This document shows, one piece after another, positions 43,613 to 53,451 of a stretch of DNA of 64,000 nucleotides. The translations under genes and the position numbers were made by a program. Numbering within the stretch: position 1 is the first letter of the stretch; every line of letters begins with the position of its first letter. Source of the stretch: Methylobacterium sp. J-048 (GTDB lineage: Bacteria > Pseudomonadota > Alphaproteobacteria > Rhizobiales > Beijerinckiaceae); assembly GCF_022829515.1 (NCBI RefSeq), contig NZ_JAKSYL010000153.1, positions 38,950 through 102,949 of the forward strand, read 5' to 3'. Below the pieces are notes generated by a model. It was given only the letters and a program-made list of their open reading frames with translations. It was not told where the DNA came from and did no database searches.

Positions 43613-45445
43613 ATGACAGAGCCAAGTCCGTCCCGACCCCGTTTCCAGACCTTCGACGATCCGAGCCACCGCAAGGGGGCCGAGCGAATCGAAGCGTTGC
43701 GCGCGGCCCTGCGCGAGACCGCCCTCGACGGCTTCGTCGTGCCCCGCGCCGACGAGCACCAATCGGAATACGTGCCCGCCGACGCGGAGCGGCTGGCCTG
43801 GCTCACCGGTTTCACCGGATCGGCCGGGACCGCGGTGATCCTCGGTGAATCCGCGGCCCTGATCGTCGACGGCCGCTACACCCTGCAGGCCCCCGAGCAG
43901 GTCGATACCGGCGTGGTCACCGTGGTGCCGCTGGCCGAATCGACCGCCGAGGCCTGGATCGCCGAAAACCTCAAGCGCGATCAGGTGCTGGGCTACGATC
44001 CCTGGCTGCACACGTCGGACGGTGTCGCGCGCCTGGAGCGGGCGGCGGTGAAGGCCGGCGGTTCGGTGCGGGCCGTGCCCAACCTCGTCGACGCCGTCTG
44101 GGCCGGCCGGCCGAAGCCGGCGTCCGGGCCGGTGGTGATCCATCCCGAGGCTTTCGCGGGCGAGGCGGTCGCTGAAAAACTCACCCGGGTGCGCGCGGCC
44201 TTGGCCGAGGGCGGCTGCGACGCCCTGGTGATCTCGGACCCGCACAATCTCGCCTGGGCGTTCAACCTGCGCGGCTCCGATGTCGGCCATACTCCCCTGG
44301 CGCTGGGCTACGCGATCCTGCCCCGCGAAGGGCGGGCGCGGCTGTTCCTGGTCTCACCGAAGGTCGATCCGGGCTTGCGGGCGGCCCTGGCGCCCGTAGC
44401 CGAGATCCTGACCCGGGCCGACCTCGATGACGGGCTCGGGTCCTTCAGCGGCGTGCGCGTCCGGGTCGATTCCACCACCGGCGCCGTCGCCCTCAAGGAG
44501 AAGATCGAGGCCGCGGGCGGGACCGCCGATATCGGCAAGGACCCGATCACCGCCATGAAGGCGGTCAAGAACGCTGCCGAGATCGAAGGCGCCCGCGCCG
44601 CCCATACCCGCGACGGCGCGAGCGTGGTGCGCTTCCTGGCCTGGCTCGACGCCGCCGCCGCCGCGGGGGGCCTGAGCGAGATCGCCGCCGTGGAGGCCCT
44701 GGAGGATGTCCGCGCGGCCGGCGGCGACCTGCGCGACGTGTCGTTCCCGACGATCTCGGGCTCCGGCCCGAACGGGGCGATCGTGCATTACCGGGTCACC
44801 CGCGCCAGCGACCGTGTGGTGCGGCGGGGGGAGCTGTTCCTGATCGATTCGGGCGCGCAATACCCGGACGGCACCACCGACATCACCCGCACGGTCGCGG
44901 TCGGCGAACCGACGGACGAGATGCGCGACCGCTTCACCCGGGTGCTGAAGGGCCACATCGCCATCGCCCGGGCGGTCTTCCCGAAAGGCACCACCGGCGC
45001 CCAGATCGACGCCTTCGCCCGCGCCCCGCTCTGGCAGGCCGGGCTCGACTTCGACCACGGGACCGGCCACGGCGTCGGGTCCTTCCTGTCGGTGCACGAG
45101 GGGCCGCAGCGCATCGCCAAGACCGGGACCGTCGCCCTGGAACCCGGCATGATCCTGTCGAACGAGCCGGGCTACTACGCGCGCGGCGCCTACGGCATCC
45201 GGATCGAGAACCTCGTCCTGGTCGAGCCGCGCGCGATCCCCGGCGGCGAGCGCTCGATGCTCGGCTTCGAGACCCTGACGCTCGCCCCTTACGACCGGCG
45301 GCTGATCCGCCCGGACCTGCTCGCGCCGGAGGAGCGGGCCTGGATCGACGCCTATCACGCCCGGGTGCGGAGCACCCTGGCACCGCTCGTCGACGCGGAA
45401 GCCCGCGTGTGGCTGGACCGCGCCACGGCGCCGCTGGCTGATTGA
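43613..45445 (+). CDS. Aminopeptidase P family protein (M24B)
   Basis: 610 aa, the three-domain XPNPEP1-like form. Two creatinase-N-like domains, then the pita-bread catalytic domain with all five metal ligands recognisable: LIDSGAQYPDGTTDITRT (two Asp), GTGHGVGSFL (His), LSNEPGYY (Glu) and GIRIENLVLV (Glu). It removes an N-terminal residue before proline. Monocistronic as far as can be seen. Confidence 0.9.
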   Translation: MTEPSPSRPRFQTFDDPSHRKGAERIEALRAALRETALDGFVVPRADEHQSEYVPADAERLAWLTGFTGSAGTAVILGESAALIVDGRYTLQAPEQVDTGVVTVVPLAESTAEAWIAENLKRDQVLGYDPWLHTSDGVARLERAAVKAGGSVRAVPNLVDAVWAGRPKPASGPVVIHPEAFAGEAVAEKLTRVRAALAEGGCDALVISDPHNLAWAFNLRGSDVGHTPLALGYAILPREGRARLFLVSPKVDPGLRAALAPVAEILTRADLDDGLGSFSGVRVRVDSTTGAVALKEKIEAAGGTADIGKDPITAMKAVKNAAEIEGARAAHTRDGASVVRFLAWLDAAAAAGGLSEIAAVEALEDVRAAGGDLRDVSFPTISGSGPNGAIVHYRVTRASDRVVRRGELFLIDSGAQYPDGTTDITRTVAVGEPTDEMRDRFTRVLKGHIAIARAVFPKGTTGAQIDAFARAPLWQAGLDFDHGTGHGVGSFLSVHEGPQRIAKTGTVALEPGMILSNEPGYYARGAYGIRIENLVLVEPRAIPGGERSMLGFETLTLAPYDRRLIRPDLLAPEERAWIDAYHARVRSTLAPLVDAEARVWLDRATAPLAD

Positions 45446-45577
45446 GGGACGCGACGTTGCTCCGGGCGCACCCTTGTGCGGGCGAAGGCGGCACGACAGA
45501 GTGAGCGGGCCGCCGGGTCGGCGTCTGTTCGTTCGCACAACGGGCCGGCCGGCCAGACTTATCGAGGGTGCTCGATC

Positions 45578-45871
45578 ATGCCCCGACGTTCTCCGGATCT
45601 CGCCGAAGTCGCTAAGAAGGCCGCCAACGCGTCCTTCGGCAGCCCCCTGGTGCAAGCTGTCCGCCTCGGCGACATGGAAGGGTCCGACGGTGACGATGTC
45701 CGACGCGTCCAGCTGATCGTCGCCGACGACGCCATCGACCAGCTCGACGGCGACAAGCTGCTCGATGCCGGCTTGGCTATCCGCAAGGCCTTGCAGAAGG
45801 CCGGCGAGACGCTGCGCGTTGTCGTCGAGTATGCCGAGCAGCGCGAGCTCGACGAACTTGGCGCTGATTAA
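45578..45871 (+). CDS. Small protein paired with the HEPN-like gene
   Basis: 97 aa from ATG 45578. Begins MPRRSPDLAEVAKKAANASFG, then RRVQLIVADDAIDQLDGDKLLDAG-type strand/helix pattern and a C-terminal helix VVVEYAEQRELDELG. No nucleotidyltransferase (MNT) motif is present, so it is not the usual HEPN partner. Its 3' end overlaps the next gene by about 41 bp, implying coupled translation. Candidate antitoxin or regulator by context only. Confidence 0.55.
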   Translation: MPRRSPDLAEVAKKAANASFGSPLVQAVRLGDMEGSDGDDVRRVQLIVADDAIDQLDGDKLLDAGLAIRKALQKAGETLRVVVEYAEQRELDELGAD

Positions 45872-46367
45872 TCCCGAACATCTGTTCAGCCAGGCGGATG
45901 CGCTTCTTCTCCAAATCGGCCGCGGCTCGTTGCGGCAGGCCGATCTGCGCCGGACCTTCTCGAACGCCTATTACGGCTTGTTTCATGCGATCCTGACGGC
46001 TGCGGCCGACGAGGCGCTGGGGCGGACGCGGCGCAAGGATCCGCTCTGGACGCTGGCGTATCGTTCAGTCTCTCACCAGCGGTTGAAAAGCATCTGCAAC
46101 GATCTCCAGGCCGCGACGCTCAAGCCGAAGATCAGGCGGTACGAGCCGCCCGGTGGATTTGGTGGTCACGTCATCACGATTGCCGGGGCCGTTTCGGACT
46201 TGCAGGACCGGCGCCACGCCGCCGACTACGATCCGTCCCTCTCCTTCCTGCAAACCGATGCGCGGGCTGCGCTTCAGACGGCCCGGTCGGCGGTCAACCG
46301 GCTGGCCCATCTGAGGGCGGATCAGCGACGGGCGTTCCTCTACCTCATCCTATTCGAGCCCCGCTGA
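45831..46367 (+). CDS. HEPN-like domain protein (possible toxin)
   Basis: 178 aa from ATG 45831; TTG 45858 is an alternative and the frame is open upstream. HEPN/UPF0332-like helices: EHLFSQADALLLQ, then DLRRTFSNAYYGLFHAILTA (the R..YY..FH helix of this fold) and DRRHAADYDP followed by a helix AALQTARSAV. The Rx4-6H RNase motif of toxin HEPNs is not obvious, so enzymatic activity is uncertain. Overlaps a 97-aa partner gene. Confidence 0.55.
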   Translation: MPSSASSTNLALINPEHLFSQADALLLQIGRGSLRQADLRRTFSNAYYGLFHAILTAAADEALGRTRRKDPLWTLAYRSVSHQRLKSICNDLQAATLKPKIRRYEPPGGFGGHVITIAGAVSDLQDRRHAADYDPSLSFLQTDARAALQTARSAVNRLAHLRADQRRAFLYLILFEPR

Positions 46368-46522
46368 GCGATCCCAGCGGCGTCATGGTCTCGGTCTCAC
46401 AGAGCTGAGCGGAGGACAGGGCGTGGACCAGCGCGCTATAAGGTCCCCTGCACGAAAAGCCTGCGCCGGGCCGGACAACATCGTCGGCGAAACCACGGCC
46501 GCCCCGCGCGCGAAGGGACAGT

Positions 46523-48670
46523 ATGATCCGCCGCCTCGCATTCCTGGTCCTGATGCTTGCCGCGAGCCTGTCGGCCGCGTCGGCTCAAGGCTTCCGCACG
46601 CCGCCCGATCTGGTGCGGCCGAGCCTCGTCGCAGAGCCCGTCGCGGCGGCGGGCGCGCAACCTTTTACTCTGGCCGTGCGGATGCAGGTGAAGCCGGGCT
46701 GGCACGTCTACTGGCGCAATCCGGGCGATTCCGGCCTGCCGCCGGAGGTGACCTGGACCCTGCCGGCGGGCTTCAACGTCGGCGCGATCCGGTGGCCGGC
46801 GCCCGAGCGCATCGCGATCGCGACGCTAATGAACTATGGCTACGAGGGCGAGGTCACGCTGCTCGTGCCGGTCACGCCGCCGCCGAGCCTCGATCCGGCC
46901 GATCCGGTGCGGATCCAGGCCAAGCTGACCTATCTGGTCTGCGAGACCGAATGTGTGCCGGGCTCCGCCGACCTCGCCCTGACCCTGCCGGTGGGCGAGC
47001 CTCGACCCGATTCCGACCAGGCCGCTCTGTTCGAGCGGGCTCGGGCCGCCCTGCCCGCCCCGGCGCTCTGGCCGCTGCACCTCTCCAGCCAGGGCGACAC
47101 GCTGCAGCTCGATTTCGCCGCCACCGGCCTCAAGCCCGAGACCATCAAGGGCGCGTCCTTCTTCCCCTATTCCGAGACCGCGATCGACAACGCCGCCGCG
47201 CAGGTGATGACGATCGACGCATCCGGCCTGCATCTCACCCTCGCCCGGAGCAACCCGAACGAGCCGGCGCCGGCCGCCCTGCCGGGCTTGCTGACGATCG
47301 ACGAGGCGACCGGCGCCGGCACGCACCGCCTCGCCTTCGCGTATGGCGACGAGCCGGTGCTGCCGGTGGCCGCCACGGTCGCGCCCGAGGCCGCGGCTGC
47401 ACTGCCGGGCGCCCCCGCCTTCGATGCCCTGACGCTAGCGACCGCGGCCGGGCTCGCTTTTCTCGGCGGCCTGATCCTCAACCTGATGCCCTGCGTCTTC
47501 CCGGTCCTGTCGATCAAGGTGCTCGGCCTCGTGCGACACGCGGGCGAGAGTCCCGCCCGGGTCCGCCTGCACGGCCTCGCCTACACCGCCGGGGTGCTGG
47601 CGAGCTTCCTCGGGCTGGCCGGCCTGTTGCTCGCCTTGAAGGGCGGCGGGGCGGCGATCGGCTGGGGCTTTCAATTGCAATCGCCGGCCGTCGTGGCCGG
47701 GCTTGCCTACCTGCTGCTGGTGATGGGTCTGAGCCTGTCCGGCGTGGTCCATCTCGGCGGCCGGCTCGCCGGCCTCGGCGACGGGCTGGCCCAGCGCTCG
47801 GGGCTCAGCGGCTCGTTCTTCACGGGCGTGCTCGCGACCCTGGTGGCGACCCCCTGCACGGCCCCGTTCATGGGCTCGGCGGTGGGCTTCGCCCTGACCC
47901 AGAGCGCCGGCGTCGCGCTGGCGGTGTTCGCCAGCCTCGGGCTCGGCCTCGCCCTCCCGTTCCTGGCGGTCACCCTGTGGCCGCCGGCCCTGCGGGCGCT
48001 GCCGCGGCCCGGGGCCTGGATGGAGACCCTGAAGCAGGTCCTGGCCTTCCCGGTCTACGCCACGGTGGCGTGGCTGGTCTGGGTTCTGGCGCAGCAGGTC
48101 GGCCCGCAGGGGTTGCTGGCGGCGCTGATCGGCCTCGTGCTGGTGGGCTTCGCAGCCTGGGCCTGGGAGCACGGGCGCGCCGCGGCCCCGCGTGCCGGGC
48201 GGATCGCCCAGGGCCTCGCGCTGCTGACGATCCTGGCCGTCGCGGCCCTCACGCTGAGCCTCGACCGGGCCGCCCCGGTTGCCCAGGCGGCCGCCAACGG
48301 CATCGAGCCGTTCACCCAGGCCCGCCTCGACACCCTGGTGAACCAGCGCCGGCCGGTCTTCGTGAACATGACCGCTGCGTGGTGCATCACCTGCGCGGTC
48401 AACGAGACGACGTCGCTGTCCACGACAGCCGTCCGGGCCGCCATGAAGGATCGGGGCGTGATCTACCTGAAGGGCGACTGGACCAACCAGAACCCCGAGA
48501 TCACCCGTCTCCTGGAGAAGCACGGGCGCAGCGGCGTGCCGCTGTACCTGCTCTACGCCGGGACCGGAGAACCCCAGGTGCTGCCGCAGATCCTCACCGA
48601 GGGGACGGTTCTGGCGGCCCTGGAGACGGTGCCGGCCGCTGCGGCCAAGAGCGCGGCTCTGTCCCGCTGA
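46523..48670 (+). CDS. dsbD: DsbD/ScsB-type thiol:disulfide interchange protein
   Basis: 715 aa. Signal peptide (first 21 residues, ending SAASA). N-terminal periplasmic domain with the redox pair CETEC near 140-144; central eight-segment membrane domain with the paired Cys motifs NLMPCVFP and ATPCTAPF; C-terminal thioredoxin-like domain with AAWCITC. It carries reducing electrons from the cytoplasm across the inner membrane to periplasmic thiol proteins. The large N-terminal domain is closer to ScsB than to E. coli DsbD. It is tail to tail with phoB. Confidence 0.87.
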   Translation: MIRRLAFLVLMLAASLSAASAQGFRTPPDLVRPSLVAEPVAAAGAQPFTLAVRMQVKPGWHVYWRNPGDSGLPPEVTWTLPAGFNVGAIRWPAPERIAIATLMNYGYEGEVTLLVPVTPPPSLDPADPVRIQAKLTYLVCETECVPGSADLALTLPVGEPRPDSDQAALFERARAALPAPALWPLHLSSQGDTLQLDFAATGLKPETIKGASFFPYSETAIDNAAAQVMTIDASGLHLTLARSNPNEPAPAALPGLLTIDEATGAGTHRLAFAYGDEPVLPVAATVAPEAAAALPGAPAFDALTLATAAGLAFLGGLILNLMPCVFPVLSIKVLGLVRHAGESPARVRLHGLAYTAGVLASFLGLAGLLLALKGGGAAIGWGFQLQSPAVVAGLAYLLLVMGLSLSGVVHLGGRLAGLGDGLAQRSGLSGSFFTGVLATLVATPCTAPFMGSAVGFALTQSAGVALAVFASLGLGLALPFLAVTLWPPALRALPRPGAWMETLKQVLAFPVYATVAWLVWVLAQQVGPQGLLAALIGLVLVGFAAWAWEHGRAAAPRAGRIAQGLALLTILAVAALTLSLDRAAPVAQAAANGIEPFTQARLDTLVNQRRPVFVNMTAAWCITCAVNETTSLSTTAVRAAMKDRGVIYLKGDWTNQNPEITRLLEKHGRSGVPLYLLYAGTGEPQVLPQILTEGTVLAALETVPAAAAKSAALSR

Positions 48671-48687
48671 TCCAGACCCTCGCCCGG

Positions 48688-49389
48688 TCAGGCTTCCAGC
48701 GAAAACGTCTCGTCGAAGGCGTAGCCCGAGCCCCGGACCGTGCGGATCGGGTCGGCCTGCCGCGGGGCGTTGAGCGCCTTGCGCAGGCGCCCGACATGCA
48801 CGTCCACGGTGCGCTCGTCGATATAGACGTCGTGGCCCCAGACCCCGTCGAGGAGCTGCTCGCGGGAGAAGACCCGGCCGGGCGCCAGCATCAGGAATTC
48901 GAGCAGCCGGAACTCGGTCGGGCCGAGATGCAGTTCCTCGCCGGCGCGGCGTACCCGATGGCCGGTTCGGTCGAGCTCGATGTCGCCCGCCGCCAGCCGA
49001 TCGGCGACATGGGAGGGCTTGGCCCGGCGCAGCAGCGCCCGAACCCGGGCGAGCAGCTCCGGGACCGAGAACGGCTTGACGATGTAGTCGTCGGCACCCG
49101 TGCCGAGGCCGCGGACCCGGTCGCCCTCCTCGCCGCGGGCGGTGAGCATGATCACCGGCAGCCGCTCGGTCTCGCGCCGGGCCCGGATGCGGCGGCACAG
49201 CTCGATCCCCGAGAGGCCCGGCAGCATCCAGTCGAGCAGGACGAGATCGGGCGTGCGCTCGGCCAGAAGAAGCTCCGCATCGTCGCCGCGCGTGGCGGAA
49301 TCCACCAAGAAACCCTCGGCTTCGAGGTTGTAGCGCAGCAGGGTGGTCAGGGCCTCCTCGTCCTCGACGATCAGGACTTGCATGCTCAC
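48688..49389 (-). CDS. phoB: Phosphate regulon response regulator PhoB
   Basis: 233 aa. Receiver domain with phospho-acceptor Asp53 (LLDWMLPG), acidic ED pair near 9-10 and the KPF lysine near 104; C-terminal OmpR/PhoB winged helix (REQLLDGVWGHDVYIDERTVDVHVGRL). It is last in the pst-phoU-phoB run, 153 bp after phoU. A six-pair hairpin CTGCCT/AGGCAG at 49491-49505 lies in that gap. Its cognate sensor kinase phoR is not in the window. Confidence 0.93.
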   Translation of the reverse strand: MSMQVLIVEDEEALTTLLRYNLEAEGFLVDSATRGDDAELLLAERTPDLVLLDWMLPGLSGIELCRRIRARRETERLPVIMLTARGEEGDRVRGLGTGADDYIVKPFSVPELLARVRALLRRAKPSHVADRLAAGDIELDRTGHRVRRAGEELHLGPTEFRLLEFLMLAPGRVFSREQLLDGVWGHDVYIDERTVDVHVGRLRKALNAPRQADPIRTVRGSGYAFDETFSLEA

Positions 49390-49542
49390 GTGCGATAACC
49401 TGTTCTGTAAACGGCACCGGACGGCTCGGGCAGGCGGATGGTGCGGCAGATGCCGCGCTCCCTCAACCTGCGCGCACCCTTAATCCGACTCTGCCTCACA
49501 GGCAGGATCGCGCGCCGCGCCGGACGCGTCACAATCCGCCCG

Positions 49543-50265
49543 TCACGGCGCCGTGGCGGCGGGGCCGACCGTCGCGTAATTCGACGCATCGTTCTTCGGC
49601 CGCTCGCCCACCAGCGTCTCGCCGGTGGCGAGGTAGTGAATCGTCTCAGCGATGTTGGTGGTGTGGTCGCCGATCCGCTCGACGTTCTTCGCACAGAACA
49701 GCAGATGCGTGCAGAACGAGATGTTGCGCGGATCCTCCATCATGTAGGTCAGGAGCTCGCGGAACAGCGAATTGTACAGCGCGTCGATCTCGCCGTCCCG
49801 CTCCCAGACATCATAGGCGGCCTTGACGTCGCGGCTGGCATAGGCGTCGAGGATGTCCTTGAGCTGTGCCTCCGCGAGGTCGCTCATGTGGCGGACGCCG
49901 AGCACGATCTTCTGGGCGGGCGCCTGATCGGAGATCGCGACCACGCGCTTGGCGACGTTCTTGGCGAGGTCGCCGATCCGCTCGAGATCGCCCGAGACGC
50001 GGATCGCCGAGATGGTCTCGCGCAGGTCGATCGCCAGCGGCTGGCGCCGGGCGATCAGCAGCACGGCCCGCTCCTCGATATCGCGCTGGAGCGCGTCGAG
50101 GCGCTTGTCGGCGAGGATCACCGCCTGGGCGAGGGTATCGTCCCGGCGGACCAGGGCATCGGTCGCCTCGGCGGCCATCTTCTCGGCGACGCCGCCCATC
50201 TCGGAGATCGAGCGGCGGAGGTCGTCCAGGTCGGTGTCGTAGGAGCTGACGATATGGCCGGGCAT
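49543..50265 (-). CDS. phoU: Phosphate signalling regulator PhoU
   Basis: 240 aa from ATG 50265, with AGGA six bases upstream. Two PhoU three-helix repeats with EMGGVAEKMAAEATDAL (near 20) and MSDLAEAQLKDILDAY, each containing the E-x-x-x-D metal-binding pattern. It restrains PhoB signalling in phosphate excess through the Pst transporter. A 315-bp gap separates it from pstB. Confidence 0.93.
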   Translation of the reverse strand: MPGHIVSSYDTDLDDLRRSISEMGGVAEKMAAEATDALVRRDDTLAQAVILADKRLDALQRDIEERAVLLIARRQPLAIDLRETISAIRVSGDLERIGDLAKNVAKRVVAISDQAPAQKIVLGVRHMSDLAEAQLKDILDAYASRDVKAAYDVWERDGEIDALYNSLFRELLTYMMEDPRNISFCTHLLFCAKNVERIGDHTTNIAETIHYLATGETLVGERPKNDASNYATVGPAATAP

Positions 50266-50580
50266 GGTGGATCCTTCGATGGCGTCCCGCAAACCTTGAT
50301 CCGCGAGGTTTGGCGGAAACCCGCCGCTACGATCACGGATACCGCGGCGCGTTCCCCGGTACCCAATCCCTTGCATGGTCTGGAACACGCGGCGCCGAGG
50401 TGAGGATTGGCGCCCTCTCACCCGCACGTCCCAACAAACAGCGCGGGTGTGCCGATGTTCCCAGATCAGCGCGGCGTGTTCCAAGGTCGCGCCAAGCGCT
50501 TCGCGATCGAGCGCGGCCTCGGGTGTTGCTGGTGGCTCACGTGTCTACGCCGGAAGCTTACTCAACTCTTGAGCGAATGC
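50266..50580. other. Gap between pstB and phoU without recognised genes
   Basis: 315 bp. No gene, repeat or clear promoter was recognised on either strand. Its length, unusual inside a pst operon, suggests a separate internal promoter for phoU-phoB. Confidence 0.35.
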
Positions 50581-51396
50581 TTAGCCGAACCGGCCGGTGA
50601 TGTAATCCTGCGTCCGCTGCTCCACAGGATTCATGAACATCCGGTTGGTCGGGCCGAACTCGATCAGCTCACCGAGATACATGAAGGCGGTGAACTGCGA
50701 GATGCGCGCCGCCTGCTGCATGTTGTGAGTGACGATCACGATGGTGAACTCGTCGCGCAGCTGCTCGATCAGCTCCTCGATGCGGCCGGTGGAGATCGGG
50801 TCGAGCGCCGAGGTCGGCTCGTCGAACAGGATCACCTCCGGGCTCTGGGCCACGGTGCGGGCGATGCACAGGCGCTGCTGCTGGCCGCCCGAGAGCCCGG
50901 TGCCGGCCTGGCGCAGCTTGTCCTTGACCTCGTCCCAGAGGGCGGCCTTGCGCAGCGCCTGCTCCACCCGTCCGTCGAGTTCGGATTTCGGCAGCTTCTC
51001 GTAGAGGCGCAACCCGAAGGCGACGTTGTCGTAGATCGACATCGGGAACGGCGTCGGCTTCTGGAACACCATGCCGATGCGCGAGCGCAGCTCGTTCAGG
51101 TCGACGGAGGGGTCGAGCACGTTCTGGCCGTCGAGCAGGATCTGCCCCTCGGCCCGCTGCTCCGGGTACAGGCTGTAGATCCGGTTGAAGCAGCGCAGCA
51201 GGGTGGACTTGCCGCAGCCGGACGGGCCGATCAAAGCCGTGACCTGCCGGTCGTGGAAGTTGATGTCGACGTTCTTCAGCCCGTGGAAGCTGCCGTAGTA
51301 GAAATTCAGGCCCTTCACGGCGATGCGGACCGCCCCGCCCTCGTTGGCGTGGTTGCGGGTGAGATCGACCGTGGGGATCGCGGAGGCGGCGTTCAT
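50581..51396 (-). CDS. pstB: Phosphate ABC transporter ATP-binding protein
   Basis: 271 aa from ATG 51396, with GAGGA seven bases upstream (an in-frame ATG at 51423 is less well placed). Walker [10 protein letters not shown], signature [14 protein letters not shown], Walker [14 protein letters not shown]. It energises high-affinity phosphate import. Gap of 83 bp after pstA. Confidence 0.95.
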   Translation of the reverse strand: MNAASAIPTVDLTRNHANEGGAVRIAVKGLNFYYGSFHGLKNVDINFHDRQVTALIGPSGCGKSTLLRCFNRIYSLYPEQRAEGQILLDGQNVLDPSVDLNELRSRIGMVFQKPTPFPMSIYDNVAFGLRLYEKLPKSELDGRVEQALRKAALWDEVKDKLRQAGTGLSGGQQQRLCIARTVAQSPEVILFDEPTSALDPISTGRIEELIEQLRDEFTIVIVTHNMQQAARISQFTAFMYLGELIEFGPTNRMFMNPVEQRTQDYITGRFG

Positions 51397-51479
51397 CGTC
51401 GTGTCCTCGAAAAGGGTCTTCACGCATCAGCCCGAAAGGTGGCTTCGGCCTTCGGGAGCGATGATGCAAAATCAGACGT

Positions 51480-52376
51480 CTAGCGCGACATCTGCGGCTT
51501 GATGACGAGACGGGCGATGATCGACAGCACCAGGATCGTCGCGGTGATCAGGAGCGCACCGGCCCAGGCAAGGCTCTGCCAGTTCGGGTAGGGCGAGAGG
51601 GCGAACTGGTAGATCATCACCGGGAGGTTCGCGACGCCGCCCATCAGGTCGGGCGAGAACCAGGAATTGTTGTTGAGCGCCGTGAACAGGAGCGGCGCGG
51701 TCTCGCCCGCGATGCGAGCCAGGGCCAGGATAATGCCCGTGACGATGCCGGCCGAGGCCGCCCGCCAGGTGACGCTGATGATCACCGTCGAGGCCGGAGC
51801 GCCGAGCGCCGCGCCGGCCTCGCGCAGGGTGCCCGGCACCAGGCGCATCATGTCCTCGGTGGTGCGCACGATCACCGGAACTGCGATGATCGCGAGCGCC
51901 ACGCCGCCGGCCCAGCCCGAATAGGTCCCCATCGGCCGCACCATCAGGGTGTAGACGAACAGGCCGATCAGGATCGACGGCGCCGAGAGCAGGATGTCGT
52001 TGAGGAAGCGGATCAGCCCGGCGATCTTCGAGAACCGGCCGTATTCGGCGAGGTAGGTCCCGGCCATGACGCCGATCGGCGTCGCGATCGTGATGCCGAT
52101 GCCGGTGAGCACGAGGCTGCCCAGGATCGCGTTGGCGATGCCGCCGCCCTCGGAGCCGGGCCCCGGGGTCGGATGCACGAACATGGCGGGGGTAAAGCCG
52201 CGCACGCCCTGGATGATCAGCATCAGCAGGATCGAGCCGAGCACCACGGCGCCGACGATCGTGGCGACCAGGCAAGCGGTCCGCAGCACCCGGTCGGCGA
52301 TCCGCCGGCTGGAGCGGACGCGCCCGGTGCGGTGCGGCGCGGAGTCGGAGAGGGTCATGGGGTTGGACGCGTCCAT
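51480..52376 (-). CDS. pstA: Phosphate ABC transporter permease PstA
   Basis: 298 aa with six predicted membrane segments and the permease loop [19 protein letters not shown]. Starts [15 protein letters not shown]; a second ATG six codons on is possible. It is 12 bp after pstC. Forms the membrane channel with PstC. Confidence 0.93.
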   Translation of the reverse strand: MDASNPMTLSDSAPHRTGRVRSSRRIADRVLRTACLVATIVGAVVLGSILLMLIIQGVRGFTPAMFVHPTPGPGSEGGGIANAILGSLVLTGIGITIATPIGVMAGTYLAEYGRFSKIAGLIRFLNDILLSAPSILIGLFVYTLMVRPMGTYSGWAGGVALAIIAVPVIVRTTEDMMRLVPGTLREAGAALGAPASTVIISVTWRAASAGIVTGIILALARIAGETAPLLFTALNNNSWFSPDLMGGVANLPVMIYQFALSPYPNWQSLAWAGALLITATILVLSIIARLVIKPQMSR

Positions 52377-52388
52377 CGTGAGCCCTCC

Positions 52389-53366
52389 TCAGGCCGCCTT
52401 CACGCGGCGCGTCAGCAGCCGGGCGATGATGAGCACCACGAAGGTGATGACGAACAGGATGCAGCCCAGGGCCATCAGGGCGTTGAGCTGCAGGCCGTCC
52501 GCCTCGTTGAACTCGTTGGCGATGCGCGACGCGATCGTCGAGCTCGGGTCGAAGATCGAGGCCGAGAGGCGGTTGGCGTTGCCGATCACGAAGGTCACCG
52601 CCATCGTCTCGCCGAGCGCCCGCCCGAGGCCGAGCATGATCGCCCCGATGATCGAGACGGAGGCCTGCGGCACCAGCACGTGACGCACCACCTCCCAGGT
52701 GGTGCAGCCGATCCCGTAGGCGCTCTCGCGCAGCACGGTGGGGATCTGGTCGAGCATGTCGCGGGCGATCGAGGCGATGAACGGCACGATCATGATCGCC
52801 AGGATGATGCCGGCGGTGAACACGCCGACGCCCGACGGCACCCGGGCGTAGAACAGCGTGCCGACGATCGGCAGGCCCTCGACGACGTTCGAGACCGGGA
52901 TCTGGATGACGCGCGCGAAGAGCGGCGCGAACACGAACAGGCCCCACATGCCGTAGATGATGCTCGGCACCGCGGCGAGCAGCTCGATGGTCATCGCCAC
53001 CGGCTTGCGCGCCCAGCCCGGGCAGAGCTGCGTGAGGTAGACCGCGATCCCGAGGGAGACCGGCACGCCGATCAGCAGCGCCAGGGTGGCGGAGGCCACG
53101 GTGCCGATGACGGCGACCAGGGCGCCGTACTGCTCGGTCCCGACGTTCCAGGCGCTCGAGGTCAGGAAGGCGAAGCCGAATTCGCGGAAAGCGGGCCAGC
53201 CGCCGTACAGGATCGACCCCAGGATTCCGGCGAGCACGACGAGCACGAACAGGGCCGCGCCGTAGGAGCAGACCCGGAACAGGGTGTCGAGGCTCCGGCT
53301 CGGCCCTTTGCGCGCGGCGGCGGCGCGGGGTCGTGCGAGGGCAATCGTCTCGGTCAAAGCGGGCAT
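52389..53366 (-). CDS. pstC: Phosphate ABC transporter permease PstC
   Basis: 325 aa from ATG 53366; the upstream open frame is Arg-rich and not supported. Six membrane segments and the permease loop LRESAYGIGCTTWEVVRHVL. Channel partner of PstA. An 85-bp gap with a strong hairpin separates it from pstS. Confidence 0.92.
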   Translation of the reverse strand: MPALTETIALARPRAAAARKGPSRSLDTLFRVCSYGAALFVLVVLAGILGSILYGGWPAFREFGFAFLTSSAWNVGTEQYGALVAVIGTVASATLALLIGVPVSLGIAVYLTQLCPGWARKPVAMTIELLAAVPSIIYGMWGLFVFAPLFARVIQIPVSNVVEGLPIVGTLFYARVPSGVGVFTAGIILAIMIVPFIASIARDMLDQIPTVLRESAYGIGCTTWEVVRHVLVPQASVSIIGAIMLGLGRALGETMAVTFVIGNANRLSASIFDPSSTIASRIANEFNEADGLQLNALMALGCILFVITFVVLIIARLLTRRVKAA

Positions 53367-53417
53367 CCGCGATTCTCTGCGAAGGGGGCGTGGTAGCGCG
53401 GTGCGGGCCGCGATGCG

Positions 53418-53444
53418 AGGGAGGGGGCGACACACCCCCTCCCT
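53418..53444 (-). promoter_or_regulatory. Hairpin between pstS and pstC
   Basis: AGGGAGGGGG and CCCCCTCCCT are perfect complements, ten pairs around a seven-base loop, starting eight bases after the pstS stop. No T-run follows. It probably protects the pstS message or reduces read-through into pstC, giving more binding protein than permease. Confidence 0.6.
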
Positions 53445-53451
53445 GTCTCAC

